In this document: positions 26,627 to 34,539 of the stretch, piece after piece
Numbering within the stretch: the stretch's first letter is position 1
How the letters are laid out: each line of letters begins with the position of its first letter
From: Hoeflea marina
Lineage (GTDB): Bacteria; Pseudomonadota; Alphaproteobacteria; Rhizobiales; Rhizobiaceae
Length of the DNA stretch: 64,000 bases
Direction of reading: 5' to 3'
Assembly (NCBI RefSeq): GCF_003182275.1
Contig: NZ_QGTR01000006.1
Location: 1 to 64,000 of the forward strand
The notes under the pieces: generated by a model
The model's database searches: none
What the model was told of the DNA's origin: nothing
What the model saw: only the letters and a program-made list of their open reading frames with translations
Made by a program: the position numbers and the translations under genes

Positions 26627-27877
26627 TCACCCGACAATCTCCGCGGTTTCGACCACGGCGTGCATGAGCACGTCGCAGCCGGCGGCGGCCCATTCGCGGG
26701 TGATCTCCTCGGCCTCGTTGTGCGACAGGCCGTCGACGCAGGGGCACATGACCATGGCGGTCGGGGCCACGCGGTTGATCCAGCAGGCGTCGTGGCCGGC
26801 GCCCGAAACGATGTCGCGGTGCGAATAGCCGAGCCGCTCGGCGGCATCGCGGATCGCCTTGACGCAGCCTGCGTCGAATTCCGGCGGGTCGAACTGGCCG
26901 ACGATCTGGCTGGAGAATTCGACGCCGATGTCGGCGCAGAGTTTCGGGGCTTCGGCGAGCAGCCGCTCGATCATGGCGTTGAGGCGGTCGAGCTCGTGGC
27001 TGCGGATGTCGACGGTGAAGACCACCTTGCCGGGTATGATGTTGCGGGAATTTGGATAGACGTCGATATGGCCGATGGCGCCCACCGCATTGGGGGCATT
27101 GTCCATGGCGATCCTGTGCACCAGCTCGGTGACGAGCGCCAGGCCGCGGCCGGCGTTCCTGCGCATCGGCATCGGCGTCGAGCCGGTGTGGCTTTCCTTG
27201 CCGGTGACGGTGCATTCGACCCAGCGCAGGCCCTGGCCGTGGGTGACGACGCCGATGTCCTTGCCTTCGGCCTCGAGAATCGGACCCTGTTCGATGTGCA
27301 GTTCGAAGAAGGCCTTCATCCTGCGGTCGCCGACCTTTTCGTCGCCCTTCCAGCCGATGCGCTCGAGCTCGTCGCCGAAGCGCTTGCCCTTGGCGTCGAC
27401 CCGGTCATAGGCCCAGTCCTGCTGGTGGATGCCGGCGAAGACGCCCGAGGCGAGCATCGCCGGTGCGTAGCGGGTGCCTTCCTCGTTGGTCCAGTTGGTG
27501 ACGACGATCGGGTGTTTCGTCCTGATGTTGAGGTCATTCAAGGTGCGCACCAGCTCGAGGCCGCCGAGCACGCCGAGCACGCCGTCATACTTGCCGCCGG
27601 TGGGCTGGGTGTCGAGATGGCTGCCGACATAGACGGGCAGGGCGTCGGGGTCGGTGCCGGGGCGGGTCATGAACATGTTGCCCATGCTGTCGACGCCCAT
27701 CGTCAGCCCCGCTTCCTCGCACCAGCGCTGGAACAGTCGGCGGCCCTCGCCGTCCTCGTCGGTGAGCGTCTGGCGGTTGTTGCCGCCGGCGATGCCGGGG
27801 CCGATCTTCGCCATGTCCATCAGCGAGTCCCACAACCGGTCGGCATTGATCCTGAGATTGGCTGCGGGTGCGGACAT
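26627..27877 (-). CDS. N-carbamoyl-beta-alanine amidohydrolase (beta-ureidopropionase, M20 family)
   Basis: 416-residue Zn-dependent amidohydrolase that releases beta-alanine, CO2 and ammonia from N-carbamoyl-beta-alanine, third step of the reductive pathway. Metal ligands of the M20 carbamoylase family are present: H87 in GSHLDTQ, D98 in GGKYDGVLG, E132/E133 in NEEGTRY, H194 in ELHIEQGP, and a C-terminal His in GLSHNEAEE. Allantoate amidohydrolase is the nearest alternative, but the hydA and transaminase neighbours favour the pyrimidine role. It follows the cupin gene by nine bases. Confidence 0.88.
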   Translation of the reverse strand: MSAPAANLRINADRLWDSLMDMAKIGPGIAGGNNRQTLTDEDGEGRRLFQRWCEEAGLTMGVDSMGNMFMTRPGTDPDALPVYVGSHLDTQPTGGKYDGVLGVLGGLELVRTLNDLNIRTKHPIVVTNWTNEEGTRYAPAMLASGVFAGIHQQDWAYDRVDAKGKRFGDELERIGWKGDEKVGDRRMKAFFELHIEQGPILEAEGKDIGVVTHGQGLRWVECTVTGKESHTGSTPMPMRRNAGRGLALVTELVHRIAMDNAPNAVGAIGHIDVYPNSRNIIPGKVVFTVDIRSHELDRLNAMIERLLAEAPKLCADIGVEFSSQIVGQFDPPEFDAGCVKAIRDAAERLGYSHRDIVSGAGHDACWINRVAPTAMVMCPCVDGLSHNEAEEITREWAAAGCDVLMHAVVETAEIVG

Positions 27878-27886
27878 GGGATGCTC

Positions 27887-28177
27887 CTATTTCAGTTCGA
27901 CTTCGACGAAGGTCATCGGGCTGGTGCCGCCGTTGATGACATTGTGCTCGACGCCGTGCTGGCGGCGGTAGGCGGCGCCGGGCGCCATCGTCACCTCGCG
28001 GGTGCCGCCGCCGGGTTCCTCGAGCAGCAGCACGCATTCGGTCACCGGGGTGACGACATAGTCATGACCGTGCACATGCCATCCGGTTTCCTGGCCGGGC
28101 TCGAAGTCGAAGCGGGTGACGCGCACCCGGTCGTCGTCGACAAGCACGGTGGCGGTGGCGGGCTGGCGCACGGTCAC
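27887..28177 (-). CDS. Small cupin-domain protein
   Basis: 96-residue single cupin. The first cupin motif appears as GWHVHGHDYVVTPVTE, with metal-binding His residues and a Glu; the second is weaker (HGVEHNVINGG). The start is GTG 28177, overlapping the transaminase stop by 4 bp, with GGAGG at 28182-28186. This start is easily missed because the open frame extends upstream in a nonsense reading. Function within the pyrimidine operon is unknown: possibly an aminohydrolase helper or sensor. Confidence 0.75.
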   Translation of the reverse strand: MTVRQPATATVLVDDDRVRVTRFDFEPGQETGWHVHGHDYVVTPVTECVLLLEEPGGGTREVTMAPGAAYRRQHGVEHNVINGGTSPMTFVEVELK

Positions 28178-29502
28178 TGCACCTCCCTCAGCACGCCGCG
28201 GACACCGTCGATGAGTTCGTCGATCTGGCCCTTGGAGATGATCAGCGGCGGCGACATGGCGATGATGTCGCCGGTGGTGCGGATGAGGAAACCTTTCTCC
28301 CAGGCGCGGACGAAGCAGGAGAAGGCCCGCTTGGTGGGCTCGCCTGATATCGGCGAGAGCTCGACGGCGCCGATCAGGCCGATGTTGCGGACGTCGATCA
28401 CATGCGGCTCGCCCTTCAAGGAATGCAGCGCCTCCTGCCAATAGGGGGCAAGATCGGCGGCGCGCTCGAACAGGCCCTCTTCCTTGTAGGTGTCGAGCGT
28501 GGCCAGCGCCGCGGCCGAGGCGATCGGATTGCCGGAATAGGTGTAGCCGTGCATGAACTCGATCAGGTGTTCCGGGCCGGTCATGAAGGCGTCATGGATC
28601 TCGGCGGTGACGAAGACCGCGCCCATCGGGATGACGCCGTTGGTCAGCCCCTTGGCGGTGACCATGATGTCGGGCTGGATGCCGTAATAGTTGGACGCGA
28701 ACGGCGCGCCCATGCGGCCGTAACCGGTGATGACTTCGTCGAAGATCAGCAGGATGCCGTGCTGGGTGCAGATGTCGCGCAGCCGCTGCAGATAGCCCTT
28801 CGGCGGGATCAGAACGCCGGTGGAACCTGCCACCGGCTCGACGATGACGGCGGCGATGGTGGAGGCGTCATGCAGGGTGACGATGCGCTGCAGCTCATCG
28901 GCGAGATCGCCGCCATGCTCGGGCTCGCCTTTGGAGAAGGCGTTCCTGTCGGGCAGGTGGGTGTGCGGCATGTGATCGACGCCGGTCAGAAGCGTGCCGA
29001 ACATCTTGCGGTTGGAGACGATGCCGCCCACCGAGATGCCGCCGAAATTGACGCCGTGATAGCCGCGCTCGCGGCCGATGAGGCGGAAGCGCGAGCCGTT
29101 GCCCTTGGCGCGGTGGTAGGCGATGGCCACTTTCAGCGCCGTCTCGACCGATTCCGAGCCGGAATTGGTGAACAGCACATGCGCCATCTTGTTGCCGACC
29201 AGATCGACCAGCCGGTTGGCGAGCTCGAAGGCCTTGGGGTGGCCCATCTGGAAGGCCGGCGCGTAGTCCAGTTCGCCCGCCTGAGCGGCGATCGCCTCGG
29301 TGATCTTCGGGCGGCAGTGGCCGGCATTGACGCACCAGAGCCCGGCGGTGCCATCGAGGATCTTGCGCCCGTCGGCGGCGGTGAAATGCATGTCCCTGGC
29401 GCCGACCAGCATGCGCGGGTCCTGCTTGAACTGGCGGTTGGCGGTAAAGGGCATCCAGAATGCCCGGAGGTCATTCGGCGTTGCATTCAATCTGTTGGAC
29501 AT
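28174..29502 (-). CDS. Class III omega-amino acid:pyruvate transaminase (beta-alanine transaminase)
   Basis: 442-residue PLP enzyme, fold type I, class III. The PLP lysine is K284 in VTAKGLTNGVIPMGAVF, with D255 in FDEVITGYGR and the NSGSESVETALK phosphate-binding loop. In this context it should convert beta-alanine (or beta-aminoisobutyrate) and pyruvate to malonate semialdehyde and alanine. It is the first gene of the leftward cluster and divergent from rutR; the 242-bp gap holds a RutR-like operator. Confidence 0.88.
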   Translation of the reverse strand: MSNRLNATPNDLRAFWMPFTANRQFKQDPRMLVGARDMHFTAADGRKILDGTAGLWCVNAGHCRPKITEAIAAQAGELDYAPAFQMGHPKAFELANRLVDLVGNKMAHVLFTNSGSESVETALKVAIAYHRAKGNGSRFRLIGRERGYHGVNFGGISVGGIVSNRKMFGTLLTGVDHMPHTHLPDRNAFSKGEPEHGGDLADELQRIVTLHDASTIAAVIVEPVAGSTGVLIPPKGYLQRLRDICTQHGILLIFDEVITGYGRMGAPFASNYYGIQPDIMVTAKGLTNGVIPMGAVFVTAEIHDAFMTGPEHLIEFMHGYTYSGNPIASAAALATLDTYKEEGLFERAADLAPYWQEALHSLKGEPHVIDVRNIGLIGAVELSPISGEPTKRAFSCFVRAWEKGFLIRTTGDIIAMSPPLIISKGQIDELIDGVRGVLREVQ

Positions 29503-29580
29503 GGCCCGGCCTCCTGCCGCGTGGTTCGCCAAAACGAAAGTCAAGGCTTGGAAATCGCGGCTGAGCTGTGCTACGAAATC

Positions 29581-29597
29581 TTGACTGTTTGATAAAA
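29581..29597 (+). promoter_or_regulatory. RutR-like operator between the transaminase gene and rutR
   Basis: TTGACTGTTTGATAAAA matches 10 of 14 defined positions of the E. coli RutR consensus TTGACCA-N2-TGGTCAA and shares TTGAC..TTTGATAAAA with a second site at 42235-42250 upstream of preT. It lies between divergent starts at 29502 and 29745. Confidence 0.6.
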
Positions 29598-29744
29598 CTC
29601 TAACAGGGCCAATCACCCGGTCAAGGCCAATTCGTGCCGCCGACGCAGCCGCTGCGGAGAGTGCGAAGATGCCTCGGATCGATGTTCTCGGGGGCGGAGA
29701 CGTGCGGACCAATGCAAGCCGATGATCAGTCCGGGGACAACCTG

Positions 29745-30416
29745 ATGGCACGGGCCACGGCGACGCAGCGCAAGACCCGCATCCAGGTCGAGAACGAGGG
29801 CCGTATTCTCGGCGCGGCGCTGGACGCGTTTTCCGCCCACGGATTTCGCGGCGCCACCATCGACCAGATTGCCGAGGGCGCCGGCATGTCCAAGCCCAAT
29901 CTGCTTTACTATTTCCGCCGCAAGCAGGACATCTACGAAGCGCTGATCGCGCATCTCTTGGAGACCTGGCTGGCGCCGCTGGAGCACATCGACGACGACG
30001 GCGACCCGCTGCCGGAACTGCAGAGCTACATCCGCCGCAAGCTGGAAATGGCGCGCGATTTCCCGCGCGAGAGCCGGCTGTTCGCCAACGAGATGCTGCA
30101 GGGCGCGCCGCGGATCAAGCGGCTCCTGGAAACCCAGCTGAAATCGCTGGTGGACGAGAAGGCGAAGGTGCTGCAGGGCTGGATGCGGGCGGGGCGGCTC
30201 AATCGGGTCGACCCATGGCATCTGATCTTCGCCATCTGGTCGACGACCCAGCACTACGCCGATTTCGACGTTCAGGTGCGCGCAGTCCTCGGACCCGACC
30301 GCGGCGGCGACGGCCGCTTCGAGGATGCCGCCCGCTTTCTCGAGGCACTGTTCCTCGACGGGTTGAGGCCCGCGGCGGTCCCGGCGGCGACCATGCCCAG
30401 AGTGCGGGAGATCTAG
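29745..30416 (+). CDS. rutR: RutR-type TetR-family regulator of pyrimidine catabolism
   Basis: 223-residue TetR-family regulator closely following E. coli RutR: helix-turn-helix GATIDQIAEGAGMSKPNLLYYF, then WLAPLEHIDDD, SRLFANEMLQGAPRI, DEKAKVLQGWM and DPWHLIFAIWSTTQHYADF. RutR senses uracil and represses pyrimidine-degradation genes. The assigned start is ATG 29745 (GGGGAC upstream); an in-frame ATG at 29712 is possible. It is divergent from the catabolic cluster and probably controls it through the operator at 29581. Confidence 0.9.
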   Translation: MARATATQRKTRIQVENEGRILGAALDAFSAHGFRGATIDQIAEGAGMSKPNLLYYFRRKQDIYEALIAHLLETWLAPLEHIDDDGDPLPELQSYIRRKLEMARDFPRESRLFANEMLQGAPRIKRLLETQLKSLVDEKAKVLQGWMRAGRLNRVDPWHLIFAIWSTTQHYADFDVQVRAVLGPDRGGDGRFEDAARFLEALFLDGLRPAAVPAATMPRVREI

Positions 30417-30431
30417 GTCCAAACCGCAGTC

Positions 30432-30722
30432 TTGCCGCAACCGCTCGAAGAAGCACCCGGCCGTATCCGCCGTAACATGCCCGACCCGGTGCCGATGGCA
30501 GTGCTTGGCCGATTGGCGGTGGATGTCGATTTCCAGGAAAGGGGCCTTGGCACGGCGCTGCTGCAAGACGCGGTGCTGCGTGTGCGGATCGCCTCTGAAA
30601 CGATGGGTATTCGCGGGATACTGGTGCATGCGATATCGCCCGAGGCCAAGGCATTCTATGAGCACTTTGGTCTTGTCGCAGGTCGGGCGGCGCCCATGAC
30701 GGTGATGATGGGACTGCGCTAG
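30432..30722 (+). pseudogene. GNAT acetyltransferase remnant lacking its N-terminal half
   Basis: The frame holds only the second half of a GNAT-fold acetyltransferase: VPMAVLGRLAVDVDFQERGLGTALLQDAVLRV is the acetyl-CoA-binding motif A and SPEAKAFYEHFGL is motif B. Full-length relatives are about 160-170 residues, many of them toxins paired with a ribbon-helix-helix antitoxin. Here homology begins at about GRIRRNMPDPVP and the sequence upstream to the rutR stop has no matching N-terminus and no antitoxin. I read it as a degraded leftover of a GNAT toxin-antitoxin locus. Confidence 0.7.
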
Positions 30723-30781
30723 GTCATGGCGCATGACCTCGGATTCGTGACGTCGACTGTCGTGTCGGATCACGGCATTTA

Positions 30782-31144
30782 TCAGAGCTCCCCGGTCCGG
30801 TCCGGATGCGCCTGCCGGCTGTCGGCGGGAGCCTCGGCGCGATCATCGAGGCCGTAGTCGCGCAGCACCTCGGCCACCCTGAGGCGATAGGCCCGGAACA
30901 CGCCGGCGCGGCCCTTCTGCTGGGTGGCCCGGTGGGCGGCGAGCGTCCGCCATCGTCTGACGGCGTCCTCGTCGCGGAAGAATGACAGGGACAGCAGCTT
31001 GCCGGGATTTGAGAGGCTCTGGAAACGCTCGACGGAGATGAAGCCGTCCACCTCCTCGAGCAAGGGCTTCAGCCCTGCGGCGAGATCGAGATAGGTCGCC
31101 ATCTCTCCTTGCGTCGGCTCCACCTCGAAGATGACGGCGATCAT
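30782..31144 (-). CDS. Antibiotic biosynthesis monooxygenase (ABM)-family protein
   Basis: 120-residue dimeric ferredoxin-like fold protein. FISVERFQSLSNPGKLLSLSFFRDEDAVRRW is the typical ABM core. Such proteins can be cofactor-free monooxygenases or heme-degrading or quinone-handling enzymes, and this one cannot be assigned. Its ATG overlaps the stop of the NIPSNAP gene by 4 bp, so the two form a small operon. Confidence 0.75.
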   Translation of the reverse strand: MIAVIFEVEPTQGEMATYLDLAAGLKPLLEEVDGFISVERFQSLSNPGKLLSLSFFRDEDAVRRWRTLAAHRATQQKGRAGVFRAYRLRVAEVLRDYGLDDRAEAPADSRQAHPDRTGEL

Positions 31145-31464
31145 GGCCTGGCTCCGTGCGGCGCCGAAGCGAGCTTGAGGAAGGTGCGGTCCTCGCGCAG
31201 CAGGAATTTCTCGCGGTTGGCGAAGTCGTAGTTCTCGCGTCCGAGAGGGTCCTCCTTCAGCCGAGCGCGGTAGGCTTCGTAGGCGGCCAGATTTTCGACG
31301 GAATAGACGCCGTAAGCGAGCGTCGAGGAGCCCTCATGCGGGGAAAAGTAGCCGATGAGGTCGGCGCCGCAGCGCGGGATGGCCTCGCCCCAGTTGCGGG
31401 CATAGTGTTCGAAGGCCGCCTTCTTCGTGGGGTCGATATGGTAGCGGATGAAGCAGGTGATCAT
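31141..31464 (-). CDS. NIPSNAP-family protein
   Basis: 107-residue ferredoxin-like fold protein with the NIPSNAP pattern (CFIRYHIDPTKKAAFEHYAR near the start, later YGVYSVENLAAYEAYRARL). Function is unknown. ATG 31464 is chosen because GGAG lies six bases upstream; an in-frame TTG at 31476 would overlap it. It is the first gene of a two-gene unit with the ABM-family protein. Confidence 0.75.
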   Translation of the reverse strand: MITCFIRYHIDPTKKAAFEHYARNWGEAIPRCGADLIGYFSPHEGSSTLAYGVYSVENLAAYEAYRARLKEDPLGRENYDFANREKFLLREDRTFLKLASAPHGARP

Positions 31465-31588
31465 GCGGGTCTCCAAGGATTAAGACCGGAGAGTCGCATG
31501 CCTGGACATGGCGTTGCTTCGGCCGTGGCCGAAGCATGGGGGCGGATATGGGGATCATGAAGCCGTTTCCGGAAGCGTGGCCGGCGGA

Positions 31589-31629
31589 CCGGACCGAGTT
31601 TCGCGGTCCGGGGCCGGGCGTATGCCCGA
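31589..31629 (-). terminator. Two adjacent GC hairpins after the phytase-like gene
   Basis: CCGGACCG at 31589-31596 pairs with CGGTCCGG at 31604-31611, and CGGGC/GCCCG at 31616-31629 forms a second short hairpin. Both lie in the 189-bp gap after the phytase-like gene stop. There is no clear U tract, so intrinsic termination is uncertain. Confidence 0.4.
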
Positions 31630-31653
31630 CCCCCAAGTCCCGGGAGGGATGGC

Positions 31654-33852
31654 TCAGTTGATGGCTTCGATCCTGACCGGGAAGAACAGTGTCTCGCCGG
31701 AGGAATCGTCGACACCGTCATTGTCGGTCACGGCAAAGGCCTGGCCGCCGGCATCGAAGGCGAAGCCTTCGAGCTTGTCGACGACATAGCCGTTGGTGGC
31801 GGTCTTGAGGTCGGGCAGGAAGTCGTGGACTTCTTCCTTGGCCACCACAGGCAGTTCGCCGCCGATCTCGGCGCCCTTCAGGTCGGCAATCGCCACCCGG
31901 TAGAGCTTCTTGATCTTGGCGTTGTCGCCGATCTGGTTGTCGCGCTCGATGATGTAGACATACTCGCCATGGGCGGTGATTTCCGACAGTCCAATCCAGC
32001 CGCCGTCGACCTTGTCGAGCGGATAGCGGACCGCGCCCCATTCCTTCGACTTTGGATTGTAGGAGACAAGCTTGACGAAGCCCTTCTCGTCGTCCTTCCA
32101 TTCGCGTTGCACGGCCATCCAAAGCGTGGCGTCGTCGCCTTCGCCGACCATGGTCACGCCTTCGAAGCCGAAGCGGACTTCGCCCTTCAGCAGGTCGGCG
32201 GGCAGCGCGATCTCGTCCTTGATCTCGCCCTTGTCGTTGACATGGTAGAGCGCGTGCGGAACCAGCTTGTCGGAATTGCCCTCCGAGGCGAGCCAGAAGC
32301 CGCCCTTGCCGTCGAGCGTGACGCCTTCGATGTCGAGCTTCTGGGCTGGCTGGCCACCGCGGGTGACGGGGAGTGCGGCGGTGATCTTCGCCGGCTTCGA
32401 ACTGGCGTCGATGGTGAAGATGCTCGGCTGCATCGAGTAGACGCTGTCGCTGACGGCATAGAGGATGCCGGGCTTGTCGGCGTCGCCGACGAGGCCCGAA
32501 AGCGCGCCCCAGCCGAGCGGCGCGCCGTCGACCATGTCGGAGCGGATCATCGGATAGGCGGCCTCGCCTTCGGCCAGTTCATAGATCATGACATGCGAGC
32601 GGGCGGCACCGTCCTCGACCAGATCTGCCTCGTTGGCGGAGACGAACAGGTTGCGTTCCGGAATGGCAACGCCGCCTTCAGGCGAGATGCCCGAGGGCAG
32701 GATCTGCAGGAGTTCCGGCTCGGCTCCGGTGTCCTTGTAGACGGCGGCGACCGAAGCGCGCTCGGCGAGCACGAAAAAGTATTTCTGGTCGCCGAAAGTG
32801 GCTGCTTCCAGGCCTTCGAGCTCGACGCCCTTGGACTTGGCGCGCTTGTCGGGGAAATGGCCGAGACGGGCGATTTCGAGTTCGAGCGAGGCGCCGGACT
32901 CGTACTCGACCTTGCCGGTCTTGTCGAAGATGGTGAAGCTGCGCGAGCCGCCTTCGTAGTCGCCTTCATTGGCGGTGACGAGACGGTTGTCGTCGAGCCA
33001 CTTGACGGCGTCCGGCTCGCGCTTGACGCCGTCCTTCTTGCCAGTGAATTTCAGCGCGCCGTCCGACTTGGTGTCGATGCCGGCGAGATCAACGGTGCCC
33101 GCGGAGAAGTGGGCGGTCACGGCGCCGGTCTTGCCGTCGATGATGACGATGTGGTTGTTTTCCTGCATCGTCAGCGCGATTTCACCGAGCGCGTTGATGG
33201 AGACGAATTCCGGTTCCGGATCTTCCGGGGCGATTTCCGCTAGACCGGTGACATCGACATGCCTGATCGAGGCGCAATCTGCGGCGCCGTCCTTGAGCGA
33301 GACGATGACCACGTCGCCGGCCGGCATCTGCGGGATCTGGCCGTCGTTGAGGTCTTCGTCGCGCTCGTTCTCGATGGCGATGGCGGCGAATGTCTTGTCG
33401 GGCGAAATGGCGACCGAGTCAGGCTGGCCGCCCAGATCGCAGGACATCTCGACGCTTTTGCTGGCGAGGTCGACGACGACCAGCTTGCCGGAGGGCTTGG
33501 TGTAGCTCTCCGAGGTGTTGACGCCGACGATGACCTTGCCCCCGGCGATGCCGACCGAGGTGGGTTCTCCGTCCATCATCAAAGCGCCGGCCGCCTTCGG
33601 CGACTTCGGGTCAGTGATGTCGACGAAGCCGATGCCGCCGAGCGGGCTGTCGGAATAGACGAGCGTCATACCGTCTTCGCTCGCGGTGATGATCTCAGCC
33701 GATGTCACCGACGCGGCATCCTTGTCAGCCGGCAGGTTGGTGGCGACGGGGAAGGACGCGATGCGGTTGAAGACCTGTTCGGCATGGGCGGGGACCGCGA
33801 CCGACGCGAGCAACGCAGCCGTCAGCGCGGCGCGTGGGAAAGTGATAGCCAT
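31654..33852 (-). CDS. Secreted esterase-like/phytase-like beta-propeller protein
   Basis: 732-residue exported protein with a signal peptide at about residues 1-24 (cleavage near PAHA-EQ). The N-terminal 400 residues look like a beta-propeller of the LVVVDLASKSVE type; the C-terminal 300 residues match the 'esterase-like activity of phytase' (Phytase-like, PF13449) family, with DIEGVTLDGKGGFWLASEG and GFEGVTMVGEGDDATLWM. Likely role: periplasmic release of phosphate from organic esters. The upstream region carries a near-perfect Pho box and a hairpin that encloses the ribosome binding site, which fits phosphate-starvation control. Confidence 0.82.
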   Translation of the reverse strand: MAITFPRAALTAALLASVAVPAHAEQVFNRIASFPVATNLPADKDAASVTSAEIITASEDGMTLVYSDSPLGGIGFVDITDPKSPKAAGALMMDGEPTSVGIAGGKVIVGVNTSESYTKPSGKLVVVDLASKSVEMSCDLGGQPDSVAISPDKTFAAIAIENERDEDLNDGQIPQMPAGDVVIVSLKDGAADCASIRHVDVTGLAEIAPEDPEPEFVSINALGEIALTMQENNHIVIIDGKTGAVTAHFSAGTVDLAGIDTKSDGALKFTGKKDGVKREPDAVKWLDDNRLVTANEGDYEGGSRSFTIFDKTGKVEYESGASLELEIARLGHFPDKRAKSKGVELEGLEAATFGDQKYFFVLAERASVAAVYKDTGAEPELLQILPSGISPEGGVAIPERNLFVSANEADLVEDGAARSHVMIYELAEGEAAYPMIRSDMVDGAPLGWGALSGLVGDADKPGILYAVSDSVYSMQPSIFTIDASSKPAKITAALPVTRGGQPAQKLDIEGVTLDGKGGFWLASEGNSDKLVPHALYHVNDKGEIKDEIALPADLLKGEVRFGFEGVTMVGEGDDATLWMAVQREWKDDEKGFVKLVSYNPKSKEWGAVRYPLDKVDGGWIGLSEITAHGEYVYIIERDNQIGDNAKIKKLYRVAIADLKGAEIGGELPVVAKEEVHDFLPDLKTATNGYVVDKLEGFAFDAGGQAFAVTDNDGVDDSSGETLFFPVRIEAIN

Positions 33853-33854
33853 GG

Positions 33855-33887
33855 GATACCTCCGGATTGAAACAACGAGGAGGTATC
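33855..33887 (-). promoter_or_regulatory. Leader hairpin sequestering the ribosome binding site of the phytase-like gene
   Basis: In the leader of the minus-strand gene, GATACCTCC (33887-33879) is followed after 15 nt by GGAGGTATC (33863-33855), a perfect 9-bp stem. The 3' arm contains the GGAGG ribosome binding site and ends two bases before the ATG at 33852. Translation would therefore require opening of this stem. Confidence 0.65.
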
Positions 33888-33899
33888 TGCTGCATTGCG

Positions 33900-33917
33900 A
33901 TGACAGGCGCGTGACAG
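33900..33917 (-). promoter_or_regulatory. Pho box upstream of the phytase-like gene
   Basis: On the minus strand the site reads CTGTCACGCGCCTGTCAT: two 7-bp repeats spaced by 4 bp, matching 13 of 14 positions of the rhizobial/enteric Pho box CTGTCAT-N4-CTGTCAT. It is 48 bp before the start codon and correctly oriented. PhoB-dependent activation under low phosphate is expected. Confidence 0.75.
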
Positions 33918-34062
33918 TCGGCGCGCTTTCCCCGACTCAGTGGCGGAAGCGGCGCATCGAGGGGGGACTTGACCGTATATCCCGCCGCTGTGCCGTCCGC
34001 GCGCGCAAACGAAACCGGCCGCTGCTGGCGGCCGAATTGTCGTCATCGATGGCGGGTATCCA

Positions 34063-34539
34063 TCAGGCCGCGAGGGTTTCGATCTCGGCCTGCCTGAACA
34101 TGGCGTTCAGGTTGAGAAAGCAGATCATGCCGTCAGGTTGGGTCACGATGCCCTCGCAGAAATCCTGGTCGATCGAGGAGATCTTCGGCACGGGCTGGAT
34201 CTGGCTGGTGGTGACGGTGAGGATGTCGGAGACACCGTCCACGACAAGGCCGATGGCCATGTTGTGCACGTCGGCCACCACGATGGCGCTGCGCTCGTTG
34301 GCTTCGGTGCTCGGAATGCCGAGCTTGCGGGCAAGGTCGATGATCGGAATGACCGAGCCGCGCAGGTTCATGACCCCAACCACCTCCGGCGGGGAATGCG
34401 GAATGGGCGTGGACGGCGCCCAGCCGCGGATTTCGCGGATGGCGATCGTGCGGACGCAGAATTCCCGGCTGTTGAGGCGGAAGGCGATGATCTCGAGGCT
34501 ATCGCCGACTGTCCTTGCGGCTTGCATTTTCGTGTTCAT
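34063..34539 (-). CDS. cheW: Chemotaxis coupling protein CheW
   Basis: 158-residue CheW that couples chemoreceptors to the CheA kinase. Family signatures include EIIAFRLNSREFCVRTIAIREIRGW and VVGVMNLRGSVIPIIDL, then AIGLVVDGVSDILTV. Its ATG at 34539 shares one base with the stop of the chemoreceptor gene (TGATG), so the pair is translated together. No cheA, cheY or cheR is in the window, so it probably feeds a main cluster elsewhere. Confidence 0.9.
   Translation of the reverse strand: MNTKMQAARTVGDSLEIIAFRLNSREFCVRTIAIREIRGWAPSTPIPHSPPEVVGVMNLRGSVIPIIDLARKLGIPSTEANERSAIVVADVHNMAIGLVVDGVSDILTVTTSQIQPVPKISSIDQDFCEGIVTQPDGMICFLNLNAMFRQAEIETLAA

Noticed and set aside
26339-28444. 701-codon frame opposite the amidohydrolase, cupin and transaminase genes
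   Set aside because: It spans several real genes on the other strand, which all have intact catalytic motifs.
31465-31653. Possible small gene between the NIPSNAP and phytase-like genes
   Set aside because: Frames are short, lack ribosome binding sites and contain hairpin-forming sequence.
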